Shown here: piece after piece, positions 15,970 to 25,013 of the stretch
Layout: each line of letters begins with the position of its first letter
How positions within the stretch are numbered: the stretch's first letter is position 1
NCBI RefSeq assembly: GCF_012034205.1
Contig: NZ_JAATEM010000026.1
Span: 1 to 64,000 of the forward strand
Source of the DNA: Streptomyces composti
Lineage (GTDB): Bacteria; Actinomycetota; Actinomycetes; Streptomycetales; Streptomycetaceae
Length of the DNA stretch: 64,000 nucleotides
Direction: 5' to 3'
The notes under the pieces: model-generated
Told to the model about the DNA's origin: nothing
Seen by the model: the letters and a program-made list of their open reading frames with translations, nothing else
Database searches by the model: none
Position numbers and translations under genes: made by a program

Positions 15970-16257
15970 TCAGAGCTTCTGCAGCGGGTCGTGCTCGGCG
16001 AGCAGCTTCTCCAGCCGGGCCTGGTCGACCCGGTTGACGAGCTGCCCGGCCTCCTGGCGGTCACGGATGACCTTGGCCAGGGTGAAGGCCGAGGTGACCA
16101 GGTACAGGACCGCGATGCCCAGGAACGCCCGCACCCAGGAATCCGTCTGGAGATTGAAGATACCGATCGCCGTGGCGGCGAGGGCAACGGCGAAGGAGGC
16201 GACGGCCTGACCGTAGAAGGCGGCCGTGCTCTGCTGCTTGACCGGTGTGTCACTCAT
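15970..16257 (-). CDS. YiaA/YiaB-like two-helix membrane protein
   Basis: A 95-residue protein with two predicted membrane helices (about 15-35 and 42-62), then a charged cytosolic tail (QEAGQLVNRVDQARLEKLLAEHDPLQKL). The ATG at 16257 gives the family-like MSDTPVKQQS N-terminus. ATGs further upstream add an odd Arg/Pro leader. Function is unknown. The 3' end abuts the 17-bp tandem repeat. Confidence 0.75.
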   Translation of the reverse strand: MSDTPVKQQSTAAFYGQAVASFAVALAATAIGIFNLQTDSWVRAFLGIAVLYLVTSAFTLAKVIRDRQEAGQLVNRVDQARLEKLLAEHDPLQKL

Positions 16258-16367
16258 GCGGAACAGCATCGGCCGACGTGGCCCGCGCCACATCCGTTCG
16301 GATACTCAGGCGCCGTACTCAGCGACTGAGGCACGCGCCTCGGCGGGCGAGCGGGTCCCGGTCCGCC

Positions 16368-17519
16368 TCAGAAGGCCGAGACTCCGGTCAGGGCGCGGCC
16401 GATGACCAGCTTCTGGATCTGGCTGGTGCCCTCGTAGAGGGTCATCACCCGGGCGTCGCGCAGCAGTTTCCCCGCCGGGTACTCGTCGATGTAGCCGTAA
16501 CCGCCGAACACCTGCAGGGCGTTGTTCGCGGCGCGCACCGCGGCCTCCGAGGCGAACAGCTTGGCCTTGGAGGACTCCACCGCGAAGGGCCGGCCGCGGT
16601 CGATCAGGTCGGCGACCCGCCAGGTCAGCAGCCGGGCGGCGTCCACGTCGACGGCGATGTCGCTGATCAGCTCCTGCACCAGCTGGTGGTGGGCGATGGT
16701 CCGGCCGAACTGCTCGCGCTCGCCCGCGTGGCGCACGGCCGCGTCCAGGGCGGCCTGGGCTATGCCGACGCAGCCGGCCGCGACCGACATCCGCCCCTTG
16801 GCCAGGGCGGACATCGCCACCGAGAAGCCCTTGCCCTCGGGGCCGAGCATCGCGGAGGCGGGCACCCGGACGTCCTCGAACACCAGCTCCGCGGTGGCCT
16901 GGCCACGCAGGCCGAGCTTGCCGTGGACGGTGCGGCGGGTCAGGCCGGGGGCGTCGGCGGGGACCAGGAAGGCGGAGATCCCCTTGTGGCCGGGTGCGTC
17001 GGTGGAGCGGGCGAAGAGCAGCACGACGTCGGCCCAGGTGCCGTTGGTGATGAACATCTTGCTGCCGTTGACGACGTAGTCGTCGCCGTCGCGCACCGCG
17101 CGGGTAGTGAGGCTGCCGGCGTCCGAGCCGGTGCCGGGCTCGGTGAGGCCGAAGCAGCCGACGTACTCGCCGGAGGTGAGACCCGGCAGCCACTGCCGCT
17201 TCTGCTCCTCGCTCCCCCAGGCGGCGATGGTCTTGGCGACCAGGCCCAGGGAGACCGAGACGATGCCGCGCACGGAGGAGTCGCCCCGGCCCAGCTCCTC
17301 GGTGACCAGGCAGTACGCCAGGTGGTCGCCCCCGGAGCCGCCGTACTCCTCGTCGACGGTCAGACCGAGGAACCCGAGCTCACCGAGCTTCTTGACGATG
17401 CCGCGGTCGACTTCCTCGGCCCGGTCCCACTCGGTGGCGTACGGCACGACCTCGCGCTCGACGAAGTCCCGGGCGAGCCGGCGGACGGCGCTCTGCTCCT
17501 CGCTGAGCTCCAGGTTCAT
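16368..17519 (-). CDS. acyl-CoA dehydrogenase, short/branched-chain type
   Basis: A 383-residue acyl-CoA dehydrogenase. FAD-site segments CFGLTEPGTGSDAGS (about 120-134) and MFITNGTWADVVLLFA are clear. The catalytic-base region near the C-terminus reads VMTLYEGTSQIQKLVIGRAL, with the glutamate of YEGTSQIQ as in SCAD/butyryl-CoA and isovaleryl-type enzymes. A GTG at 17528 is an alternative start. It is divergent from the TetR gene at 17608, with an operator between them. Confidence 0.92.
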   Translation of the reverse strand: MNLELSEEQSAVRRLARDFVEREVVPYATEWDRAEEVDRGIVKKLGELGFLGLTVDEEYGGSGGDHLAYCLVTEELGRGDSSVRGIVSVSLGLVAKTIAAWGSEEQKRQWLPGLTSGEYVGCFGLTEPGTGSDAGSLTTRAVRDGDDYVVNGSKMFITNGTWADVVLLFARSTDAPGHKGISAFLVPADAPGLTRRTVHGKLGLRGQATAELVFEDVRVPASAMLGPEGKGFSVAMSALAKGRMSVAAGCVGIAQAALDAAVRHAGEREQFGRTIAHHQLVQELISDIAVDVDAARLLTWRVADLIDRGRPFAVESSKAKLFASEAAVRAANNALQVFGGYGYIDEYPAGKLLRDARVMTLYEGTSQIQKLVIGRALTGVSAF

Positions 17520-17562
17520 GAGGGTCACTCACTCCAGAGAAGAAGTTGAACGTGCAATCCTT

Positions 17563-17581
17563 AAATTATCACTGCTAGTTT
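17563..17581. promoter_or_regulatory. operator between ACAD and TetR (AAATTA-N7-TAGTTT)
   Basis: A six-base dyad with one mismatch and a 7-base spacer, in the only AT-rich part of this gap. A perfect version with identical spacing is at 23363-23381 upstream of the aldehyde dehydrogenase. It lies 14 bases before the TACTAT hexamer of the tetR gene, so it overlaps the promoters on both sides. Confidence 0.65.
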
Positions 17582-17607
17582 TTAGGTGCAGCCCTACTAT
17601 GTGCGCC

Positions 17608-18249
17608 ATGGCCCGACCGCGCAAGCCCCTCCTCAGCACCGACCGGATCGTCGAGACGGCCCGTGCGCTCGTGGACGCAGAGGGCCTCGCGGCCGTCTCC
17701 ACGCGCCGGCTCGCCGCGGAACTGGGGGTCAGCGGACCCTCGCTCTACAACCACTTCCGCACCAAGGACGAGATCCTCGAGGCGGTCGCCGACTCGGTGA
17801 GCGCGCAGGTCGATCTGTCGATGTTCGAGGACGGGCGGGACTGGCGGACGGCGCTGCACGACTGGGCCGTCTCCTACCGGGCCGCGCTGCGCGACCACCC
17901 CAACATCGTTCCGGTGCTCGCCCGGGGTCCCGGCCGGCGTCCGGCCGCGCTGCGGCTCGCCGACGCGGTGTACGGGGCGATGGTGGAGGCGGGGTGGCCG
18001 CCGGCCCAGGCGACCTCCATCGGGGCGCTGATGCGGTACTTCATCATGGGCTCCGCGCTGGGGTCCTTCGCCGGCGGCTTCCCGGACGACGCGAGCGCCT
18101 ACGACCCGGCCGACTATCCGCATCTGCAGCAGGCGCATCTGCTCGCGGAGAAGCAGGAGAAGATCGATGAGCGGGCGTTCGAGACAGGGCTGACGGCGCT
18201 GCTGGACGGGCTGGCGCGGCAGTACGAGCAGATTCGGCACGACGCGTAG
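17608..18249 (+). CDS. TetR-family regulator (TetR_C class)
   Basis: A 213-residue regulator. The N-terminal HTH is RIVETARALVDAEGLAAVST...GVSGPSLYNHF at about 10-50, and the C-terminal domain resembles tetracycline-type TetR_C. An in-frame ATG three codons earlier (17599) is possible. I prefer 17608 because TACTAT ends 7 bases before it (leaderless pattern). It probably represses itself, the divergent acyl-CoA dehydrogenase and the aldehyde dehydrogenase operon through the shared AAACTA-N7-TAGTTT sites. Confidence 0.88.
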   Translation: MARPRKPLLSTDRIVETARALVDAEGLAAVSTRRLAAELGVSGPSLYNHFRTKDEILEAVADSVSAQVDLSMFEDGRDWRTALHDWAVSYRAALRDHPNIVPVLARGPGRRPAALRLADAVYGAMVEAGWPPAQATSIGALMRYFIMGSALGSFAGGFPDDASAYDPADYPHLQQAHLLAEKQEKIDERAFETGLTALLDGLARQYEQIRHDA

Positions 18250-18324
18250 GCCGGCGGGCGAGCGGGAATCGGTGCGTGCGCCTTTCGGTGGGCGCCGAAG
18301 TGCGGCTGCCGCATGCTGGGAGGC

Positions 18325-19041
18325 ATGAGCTCGAGGGATCCTCAGGCGGCCGGCCTCGCGCGGCTGGCCGGGCTGTTCGCCGACGAGACGCGGGCCGCGT
18401 GCCTGCTGGCGCTGCTGGACGGGCGGGCCTGGACGGCGGGTGAGCTGGCGCGGTACGCGGGGGTGGCGGCGTCCACGGTGAGCGAGCATCTGGGGAAGCT
18501 GGTCGCGGGCGGGCTGCTGGCGGAGGAACGGCAGGGGCGGCACCGGTATGTGCGGCTGGCCGACGCGCGGGTCGCGCAGCTGGTGGAGGATCTGGCGGCG
18601 CAGGTGCCCGCGGAGGCGCGGCGGGCGCCCCGGGGGCTGCGGGAGGTGTCTGCCGGGTCGGCGATGGCGCGGGGGCGCACCTGCTACGACCATCTCGCGG
18701 GGCGCCTGGGGACCGCGGTGACCGATGCGATGACCCGCCGGGGGCTGCTGCGGCAGGACACCGGGTTCGCCCTGACGGACGCGGGGGTCGAGTGGTTCGG
18801 GCGGGTGGGGATTGAGCTGGCGCGGGGCGGGCGCAGGCCGCTTGCCCGAGCCTGTCTGGACTGGACCGAGCGGCGGCCGCACCTGGCGGGTGCGGCGGGG
18901 GCCGCGTTGTGCCGGCATGCGTTCGCGGAGGGGTGGTGTGTGCGGATCGGGTCGGGGCGGGCGGTGAAGCTCACTGCCGTCGGGGAGCGGGTGCTGGGGG
19001 AGGTGCTGGGTATCGAGGCGGATGAGTTCCGGACGAGGTGA
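18325..19041 (+). CDS. ArsR-like winged-helix regulator
   Basis: A 238-residue protein. The N-terminal winged helix (about 5-85) has ArsR features: ETRAACLLALLDGRAWTAGELARYAGVAASTVSEHLGKL as recognition region and a basic wing RQGRHRYVRLADA. No metal-binding CxC motif is visible, so the signal is unknown. The remainder contains a second domain with paired cysteines and a lysine/arginine-rich end. The start could also be the ATG at 18313. Confidence 0.78.
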   Translation: MSSRDPQAAGLARLAGLFADETRAACLLALLDGRAWTAGELARYAGVAASTVSEHLGKLVAGGLLAEERQGRHRYVRLADARVAQLVEDLAAQVPAEARRAPRGLREVSAGSAMARGRTCYDHLAGRLGTAVTDAMTRRGLLRQDTGFALTDAGVEWFGRVGIELARGGRRPLARACLDWTERRPHLAGAAGAALCRHAFAEGWCVRIGSGRAVKLTAVGERVLGEVLGIEADEFRTR

Positions 19042-19244
19042 GGGGCGCGGCGGATCAGGGGGGCGGGTACGGGGCATTGCCGGGTGCGGGCGCGGGTGGC
19101 CGGGCGCGCAGCCCGCCGTGCTGCTGCGGGAGTTGCGGCCGTCGGGGTTCCGGGCCCCTCCGCGCGTGCGGGAGTTGCAGCCGGTACCCCTCCGTCCGTT
19201 CCGTCCGTCCCTCCGTTCCGTCCGCCCCGCACCCGGCGTCCGGT

Positions 19245-20576
19245 TCAGCGTGAACGGGCCCGGTCCGCCAGGATCTTGATGCTGATGAGGGCCACCACCG
19301 CCAGGGCGATGATGTAGGCCGAGACCGACATGGATGTGTGCGTGGCCTCCAGGAGGAGGACCATGACGAAGGGGGCCAGGCCGCCGCCGGCGACCGCCGC
19401 CGTCTGGTAGCCGAGGGACGCTCCCGTGTAGCGCATCTCGGGGGTGAACAGCTCGGCGAACAGGGCCGCCTGGGGGCCGTACATGATGCTCAGGAAACAG
19501 CTGGCGACGAAGGTTCCGACCGCGAGCCAGAGCAAGGAGGCCGTGTCGACGAGCAGGAACAGGGGGACGGCCCACAGGGCGATGCCGGCGGCGCCCAGGG
19601 CGTAGACGCGGATGCGGCCGAGGCGGTCGGAGAGCGCCGCGGAGACCGGGATCAGGACCAGCTGGGTGAGGCTGACGCAGAGGGAGACGGCGAGCACCGG
19701 GCCCTTGTCCATGCCGAGTTCGCGGGTGGTGTAGTCGAGGATCCCGGTGATCAGGATGTAGAAGGTCGCGGTGTTGACGGCGAAGGAGCCGCCGGCCAGC
19801 AGGACCGTGCTCAGGTGTTCGCGCAGCACGGTGCGCAGGGGCGAGGCCTGCTCGTCCTTCTCCTTCTCGGCCAGGGCCCGTTCGGCCTCCCGGAACTCGG
19901 GGGTCTCCTCGACGCGGGTGTGGATGTACCAGGCGAGGGCGAGGACGAACAGGCCGACCAGGAACGGCACCCGCCAGCCCCAGGCGGTGAACGCGGAGTC
20001 GCTGGTGAGGGCGCCGGCGATCAGGAAGACGGTGTTGGCCGTCACCACGCCGATGGGCACGCCGAGCTGGACGACGCTGCCGTAGAGGCCGCGCTTGCCC
20101 TCGGGGGCGTACTCGGTGGCGAGCAGCATCGCTCCGCCCCACTGGGCGCCGACCGCGACGCCCTGGGCGACGCGCAGCAGGACCAGCAGGACCGGAGCGG
20201 CCACGCCGATCGTCTGGTAGGTCGGGAGCAGACCGATGCCGGTGGTGGCGAGGCCCATCAGGGTGAGGGCGAGGACCAGCATCGGCTTGCGTCCCCGCTT
20301 GTCGCCGAGCTGTCCGGCGACGATGCCGCCGAGCGGGCGGGCGAGGAAGCCGACGGCGAAGGTGGCGAAGGCGGCCAGGACACCGGCGGCGGAGCTGCCG
20401 GCCGGGAAGTACAGGTCGCCGAGGACGAGGGCGGCGGCGATGCCGAAGACGAAGTAGTCGTACCACTCGACGGCCGAGGCGAGCGCCGCCGCGGTGGCGA
20501 CCCGGCGGCGGTTGGGGGCCGCGGGGGTGGTGGGGGTGATCGGCTGGGCGGAGGGGGCGGTGTCTGCGGTGTCCAT
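19245..20576 (-). CDS. MHS-family MFS transporter (ShiA/KgtP type)
   Basis: A 443-residue, 12-helix major facilitator. The metabolite-proton symport signatures are present: EWYDYFVFG at the start of helix 1, ARPLGGIVAGQLGDKRGRKPML in loop 2-3 and RVEETPEFRE in the central loop. The family imports organic acids such as shikimate, ketoglutarate, proline/betaine or aromatic acids with protons. The ATG at 20576 removes a 49-residue Pro/Arg leader. It lies downstream of the ADH gene and has its own palindrome at 20640. Confidence 0.9.
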   Translation of the reverse strand: MDTADTAPSAQPITPTTPAAPNRRRVATAAALASAVEWYDYFVFGIAAALVLGDLYFPAGSSAAGVLAAFATFAVGFLARPLGGIVAGQLGDKRGRKPMLVLALTLMGLATTGIGLLPTYQTIGVAAPVLLVLLRVAQGVAVGAQWGGAMLLATEYAPEGKRGLYGSVVQLGVPIGVVTANTVFLIAGALTSDSAFTAWGWRVPFLVGLFVLALAWYIHTRVEETPEFREAERALAEKEKDEQASPLRTVLREHLSTVLLAGGSFAVNTATFYILITGILDYTTRELGMDKGPVLAVSLCVSLTQLVLIPVSAALSDRLGRIRVYALGAAGIALWAVPLFLLVDTASLLWLAVGTFVASCFLSIMYGPQAALFAELFTPEMRYTGASLGYQTAAVAGGGLAPFVMVLLLEATHTSMSVSAYIIALAVVALISIKILADRARSR

Positions 20577-20639
20577 ACGTGCTCGCTTCGAGGGTGGGGG
20601 GACGGAACAGCGAAACGGTGGCCCGGGTTCCGGGGAACG

Positions 20640-20655
20640 TACTGACCGGACGGTA
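20640..20655. promoter_or_regulatory. TetR-type operator, site 3
   Basis: TACTGACCGGACGGTA keeps both TAC/GTA ends and the GACCGG core of the palindrome at 3517, 10267 and 30224. It is 64 bases upstream of the MHS transporter start. Confidence 0.55.
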
Positions 20656-20775
20656 TGGACGTCAACGGGTTGTGCGGGACCGGTTCGGCCAGGGCGCGGC
20701 GGCCCGCTCCGGTCCGTGGGCACGCCGAAGGCCCCGGCCCGGAAGGGTGCGGGCCGGGGTGGCAGGCGGGGGCCG

Positions 20776-21861
20776 TCAGAAGACCACCAGGGCGCGGCCT
20801 CCCTTGCCCGCGAGCATGTTCTCGAAGGCGGCCGGGATGCCGTCCAGGGCGATGCGCTCGGTCACCAGGGCGCCGAGGTCGAGGCGGCCGGCGCGGATGT
20901 GCTCGCCGAGGACGGGCAGGTCGCGGGCCGGGTCGGAGTTGCCGTAGACGCAGCCGGCCAGGGTGCGGCCCCAGTGGAAGATCTCCAGAGCGTTGAAGGT
21001 GACCTGCTGGTCCTTGCCGCCGATGCCGACGACCGTGGTGCGGCCGCCGCGACGCGTGGACTCCCAGGCGGCGCGGATGGTGGCCCCGCGCCCGGCGCAC
21101 TCGACGGCCACGTCGACGCCCTGCTTGCCGGTGAGGGCGCGGATCTCGCGGGGTGTGGTGTCGGAGGCGATGAGGTAGTCGGTGGCGCCGGCCGCGCGGG
21201 CCAGTTCCTCCTTGGCCGGGGAGACGTCCACCGCGACGATCCTGGCCGCCCCCGCGATGCGCGCCGCCTGGAGGGCGGCGAGCCCCACTCCCCCGACGCC
21301 GAACACGGCGACCGTCTCTCCGGGCCGCACCCTGGCCGAGTGGTGGACGGCGCCGTAGCCGGTGAGCACCGCGCAGCCGAGCAGGGCGGCGTCGGCGAGC
21401 GGCACGCCCTCGGGGGCGGGCAGCACGCAGGAGGCGGGCACCACCGTCTCCTCGGCGAACGCGGCGACGTTCAGACCGGGGTGCAGTTCTCCGCCGTCGT
21501 CGGCGCGGCGGGCGTGCACCGCGGCGGCGCCGCTGAGGGCGTCGGCGCACAGCCACACCTCGCCGCGTGCGCAGGCGGGGCAGGAACCGCAGGAGGGCGC
21601 CCAGTTGAGGACGACGCCGTCACCGGGTGCGACCTGGGTGACGCCCTCGCCGACGGAGACGACGGTGCCGGCGCCCTCGTGGCCGAGGACGGCCGGGACC
21701 GGAAGGCGCATGGTGCCGTTGGACAGGGACAGGTCGGAGTGGCAGACCCCGGCGGCGGCGAGCCGGACGCGGACCCGGCCGGGGCCGGGCTCGGGCAGCT
21801 CGATGCCGGTGATCTCCAGTGGGGCGTCGACGGCGGGCAGGACGGCGGCACGGACAGCCAT
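20776..21861 (-). CDS. Zn-dependent alcohol dehydrogenase (class III-like MDR)
   Basis: A 361-residue zinc alcohol dehydrogenase. Catalytic zinc ligands are Cys in GVCHSDLS (near 38) and His in GHEGAG (near 62). The structural zinc site is CGSCPACARGEVWLC near 90-105. The Rossmann motif GVGGVGLAALQ is near 190. It oxidises a primary alcohol to an aldehyde with NAD, and the adjacent aldehyde dehydrogenase gene, 72 bases upstream in the operon, would take that aldehyde to the acid. Confidence 0.92.
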   Translation of the reverse strand: MAVRAAVLPAVDAPLEITGIELPEPGPGRVRVRLAAAGVCHSDLSLSNGTMRLPVPAVLGHEGAGTVVSVGEGVTQVAPGDGVVLNWAPSCGSCPACARGEVWLCADALSGAAAVHARRADDGGELHPGLNVAAFAEETVVPASCVLPAPEGVPLADAALLGCAVLTGYGAVHHSARVRPGETVAVFGVGGVGLAALQAARIAGAARIVAVDVSPAKEELARAAGATDYLIASDTTPREIRALTGKQGVDVAVECAGRGATIRAAWESTRRGGRTTVVGIGGKDQQVTFNALEIFHWGRTLAGCVYGNSDPARDLPVLGEHIRAGRLDLGALVTERIALDGIPAAFENMLAGKGGRALVVF

Positions 21862-21933
21862 GGCGGAAGTGACTCCCCTGAGGAGTGGAGGGACGTGAGG
21901 ACGGGAGGGAAGCGGAGTGTGCGGAGGGACCGT

Positions 21934-23322
21934 TCAGAACTGGAGGGACTTGGTCTGGAGGTACTCGGTCAGGCCGTGCACGCCGAGTTCACGGCCGACG
22001 CCCGACTGCTTGTAGCCGCCGAACGGGGCGAGGGGGTTGAAACGGCCGCCGTTGATGTCGACCTGGCCGGTCTCCATACGGCGGGCGAAGGCCACCGCCT
22101 CCTCCTCGCTCCCGGCCCACACGGCGCCGGCGAGGCCGTAGACGGTGCCGTTGGCGATGCGCAGCGCCTCCTCCTCGTCGTCGTAGCGCAGGACGGACAG
22201 GACGGGGCCGAAGATCTCCTCCTGGGCGATGGCCATCTCGGGGGTGACGTCGGCGAAGACGGTGGGGCTGACGTAGTAGCCCTTCTCGCGCGGGGACTCG
22301 GGGCCGCCGGCGACCAGCCGGGCGCCCTCGGCGACGCCCTTCTCGATGTAGCCGCGGACGCGCTGCTGCTGGGTGGCGTTGACCAGCGGGCCGATGCGGT
22401 CGCCGTACTTGGCGGCGGCGGCCGCGGCCAGCTCGACGGCCTCGTCGTACTGGTCGCGGTGGACCAGCATGCGGGTCCAGGCGCTGCACGTCTGGCCGGA
22501 GTTGGACATCACGTTGGCGACGCCGACGTTGACGGCACGCGCCAGGTCGGCGCTCGGCAGGATGACGTTGGCGGACTTGCCGCCGAGTTCCAGGGCCACC
22601 TTCTTGACCATGCCGGTGGCGATGGCGCCGATGCGGCGGCCGACGGCCGTGGAGCCGGTGAAGGAGAGCAGGTCGACGCCGGGGTGTTCGGCCAGGGCCT
22701 GGCCCGCGACCGGGCCGAGCCCGGTGACCAGGTTGACCACGCCCGCCGGGATCCCGGCCTCCTGCACGGTCTCGGCGAAGAGGCGTGCCACCAGCGGGGT
22801 GTCCTCGGCCGGCTTGACGACCACGGTGCAGCCGGCGGCCAGGGCGGGGGCGACCTTGGCGACGATCTGGTGGAGGGGGTAGTTCCACGGAGTGATCGCG
22901 CCGACCACACCGACCGGTTCGTGCAGGATCGTGGAGTTGCCCGCCTTCTCCTCGAAGGAGTACGCGGCGGCCAGCTCGGCGTAGGAGCCGGCGACCGCGA
23001 TGGGCACGCCGGCGTGCACGGTCTGGGAGAGTTTCAGGGGTGCGCCGAGCTCGGCGGTGACCGTCCCGGCGATCTCGTCCCTGCGGGCCTCGAGCCGGTC
23101 CCGCAGGGCGGCGAGGCGGGCGGCGCGCTCGGCGGGCGGTGTGGCGGCCCAGCCCGGGAGGGCGGCGCGGGCGGCCCGTACGGCGGCGTCGACGTCCTCG
23201 GCGGTGCCGGCGGGAACGGTGGCGATCACCTGCTCGTCGGCCGGGTTCACCACCTCGATCACATCCGGGCCGGCGGCGGGGCGCCAAGCGCCGTCGATGA
23301 ACATGCCGTCGTGTGCCTTCAT
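21934..23322 (-). CDS. NAD(P)-dependent aldehyde dehydrogenase
   Basis: A 462-residue member of the aldehyde dehydrogenase superfamily. It shows the PWNYPLHQIV motif, the catalytic-base glutamate in LELGGKSANV (near 240) and the nucleophilic cysteine in NSGQTCSAW (near 275). The ATG has GGAGGAAG upstream, and the longer frame is rejected. It is the first gene of the ALDH-ADH pair, with the perfect AAACTA-N7-TAGTTT operator 41 bases upstream, which suggests control by the TetR at 17608. Confidence 0.92.
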   Translation of the reverse strand: MKAHDGMFIDGAWRPAAGPDVIEVVNPADEQVIATVPAGTAEDVDAAVRAARAALPGWAATPPAERAARLAALRDRLEARRDEIAGTVTAELGAPLKLSQTVHAGVPIAVAGSYAELAAAYSFEEKAGNSTILHEPVGVVGAITPWNYPLHQIVAKVAPALAAGCTVVVKPAEDTPLVARLFAETVQEAGIPAGVVNLVTGLGPVAGQALAEHPGVDLLSFTGSTAVGRRIGAIATGMVKKVALELGGKSANVILPSADLARAVNVGVANVMSNSGQTCSAWTRMLVHRDQYDEAVELAAAAAAKYGDRIGPLVNATQQQRVRGYIEKGVAEGARLVAGGPESPREKGYYVSPTVFADVTPEMAIAQEEIFGPVLSVLRYDDEEEALRIANGTVYGLAGAVWAGSEEEAVAFARRMETGQVDINGGRFNPLAPFGGYKQSGVGRELGVHGLTEYLQTKSLQF

Positions 23323-23362
23323 CACGCTTCCTCCGGGGCGGGGGCGTCGTCGTCCGGCACAT

Positions 23363-23381
23363 AAACTAGCGATGTTAGTTT
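23363..23381. promoter_or_regulatory. operator upstream of ALDH (AAACTA-N7-TAGTTT)
   Basis: A perfect 6-bp dyad with a 7-base spacer, matching the site at 17563 in sequence and spacing. The AT-rich block stands out from its GC-rich surroundings. Confidence 0.65.
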
Positions 23382-23458
23382 TCAGGCGCCAGAGGGGACC
23401 GGCGGCGAGCCGGGTCCCGTTTCCGTCATCGGCCCTCGCCCCTGAGCGGTTCCGGCTC

Positions 23459-24799
23459 TCACTCCTCCAGGTCAGGCAGCCGGGACGGGCTGGGGCAGAT
23501 GCGCTCACCGTGCTGGTCGAAGACGAACAGATGGGCGAGGTCGACCAGGAGCGGGACCTGCATGCCGTGCCGCAGCCGGATGTCGGGGGTGGTGCGGACG
23601 ATCAGGTCGCCGGGCAGGCGCGGCTCGGCCGCGGAGGTCAGCGGCTCCGGCTCCGGCGGGCGCTCCAAGGTGGTCACGCCTCCCGTGCGCAGCGCCACCG
23701 CGCGCTCGCGCAGCCGCCCGAGAACCGTGCCGTCGCGGCGGCGGCGCCGGTCGGTGCGGCCGGGCCGCGGGCGCGGGGCCTCCAGTTCCGGGACGAGGGC
23801 GGGGCTGGAGCCGGTGTTGAAGTGGACGAGGACCTCGTGCCCCTGGAACTCCAGGTGCTCGACCAGTCCGGTGAGCGGCACCTCGCCGGGGCGGGCGGCG
23901 CTGGGCTTGGCGATCCGGACGGCTTCGGAGCGCAGGCCCACGATGACCTCGCGGCCCTGCTGGACCCGCAGCAACTGGTGGTCGAGCGAGAGCGGTTCGG
24001 GCAGCCGCAGGAACTGCTTGCCGAGGCTGATGCTCATGGCACCGTCGAGCGGGGCGCGGACCAGGCCGCGCAGCAGATTGATGCGCGGGGTGCCGATGAA
24101 CGCGGCGACGAAGACGTTCTTCGGCAGCGCGTACACCGTGCGCGGGCTGCCGACCTGCTGGAGCACCCCGCCGCGCAGCACCGCGACCCGGTCGCCGAGG
24201 GACATCGCCTCGGCCTGGTCGTGGGTGACGTAGACGGTGGTGACGCCCAGTTTGCGGGTGAGTGTGGAGATCTCGGCGCGCAGGTGGTTGCGGAGCTTGG
24301 CGTCCAGGTTGGACAGCGGCTCGTCCATCAGGAAGGCGGAGGGATGGCGGGCGATGGCCCGGCCCATGGCGACCCGCTGCCGTTCGCCGCCGGAGAGCTG
24401 GGCGGGGAAGCGGTCGAGGATGTCCTCGATGCCCAGCATGCGGGCGGTGGCATCGACGCGCGGGCTCGGATCCTCGCCGGGAGCCTCGATGCGCAGCGGG
24501 AAGCTGATGTTGTCCCGGCCGGTCATCCGGGGGTAGAGGGCGAAGTTCTGGAACACCATCGCCATGTCCCGTTCGGACGGGGGCAGATCGTTGCTCAGCT
24601 CGCCGTCGAGCAAGAGGTGGCCCTCGTCGATGGTCTCCAGTCCGGCGATCATCCGCAGCACGGTGGACTTGCCGCACCCGGACGGGCCCAGCAGGACGAG
24701 GAACTCGCCGGGCGCGATGTCGAGGGAGAGGTGGTCCACCACGCGGACACCTCGCGTGTAGGACTTGCTCACGTCGTGCAGGGAGATGGCGCGTGTCAT
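23459..24799 (-). CDS. orphan ABC transporter ATPase, carbohydrate (MsiK/UgpC) type
   Basis: A 446-residue ATPase. Walker A is GPSGCGKST at about 38-46, the Q-loop is VFQNFALYPRM, the signature is LSGGERQR near 138, Walker B is AFLMDEPLSNLD near 160, and the switch histidine is in VTHDQAEAM. A C-terminal OB/TOBE regulatory domain and an Arg/Pro-rich linker follow. This is the subfamily that powers sugar ABC importers, and such ATPases can serve several permeases. No binding protein or permease lies nearby, so it is likely a shared or orphan component. Confidence 0.9.
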   Translation of the reverse strand: MTRAISLHDVSKSYTRGVRVVDHLSLDIAPGEFLVLLGPSGCGKSTVLRMIAGLETIDEGHLLLDGELSNDLPPSERDMAMVFQNFALYPRMTGRDNISFPLRIEAPGEDPSPRVDATARMLGIEDILDRFPAQLSGGERQRVAMGRAIARHPSAFLMDEPLSNLDAKLRNHLRAEISTLTRKLGVTTVYVTHDQAEAMSLGDRVAVLRGGVLQQVGSPRTVYALPKNVFVAAFIGTPRINLLRGLVRAPLDGAMSISLGKQFLRLPEPLSLDHQLLRVQQGREVIVGLRSEAVRIAKPSAARPGEVPLTGLVEHLEFQGHEVLVHFNTGSSPALVPELEAPRPRPGRTDRRRRRDGTVLGRLRERAVALRTGGVTTLERPPEPEPLTSAAEPRLPGDLIVRTTPDIRLRHGMQVPLLVDLAHLFVFDQHGERICPSPSRLPDLEE

Positions 24800-24953
24800 G
24801 AGGGTGCCCCCGGGGGCTCATCAGGGCGCTGGTGCTCCGCGGTTCTGACGCCTCGCGCGGGTCGTACGAGGCGTTTGAGTCACGGAAGCTAACGGATTGT
24901 GGCCGGAATGGGGAAGACACGTGACGAGATCTCACCGCTCACGTCCGCCTGGT

Positions 24954-25003
24954 GAGACAGCGGGCCCGGTGGAACCTGTCGAGACAGCCGGCCCGGTGGA
25001 ACG
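24954..25003. repeat. 27-bp tandem duplication
   Basis: GAGACAGCGGGCCCGGTGGA-type units begin at 24954 and 24981 and agree at 21 of 22 compared bases. They lie in the gap between the ABC ATPase promoter and the 3' end of the MFS gene. Confidence 0.75.
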
Positions 25004-25013
25004 CGCCGTCCTC

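Noticed and set aside
17575..20466. A 963-codon minus-strand frame
   Set aside because: It overlaps the MHS transporter, ArsR and TetR genes in other frames and shows only low-complexity Pro/Arg sequence.
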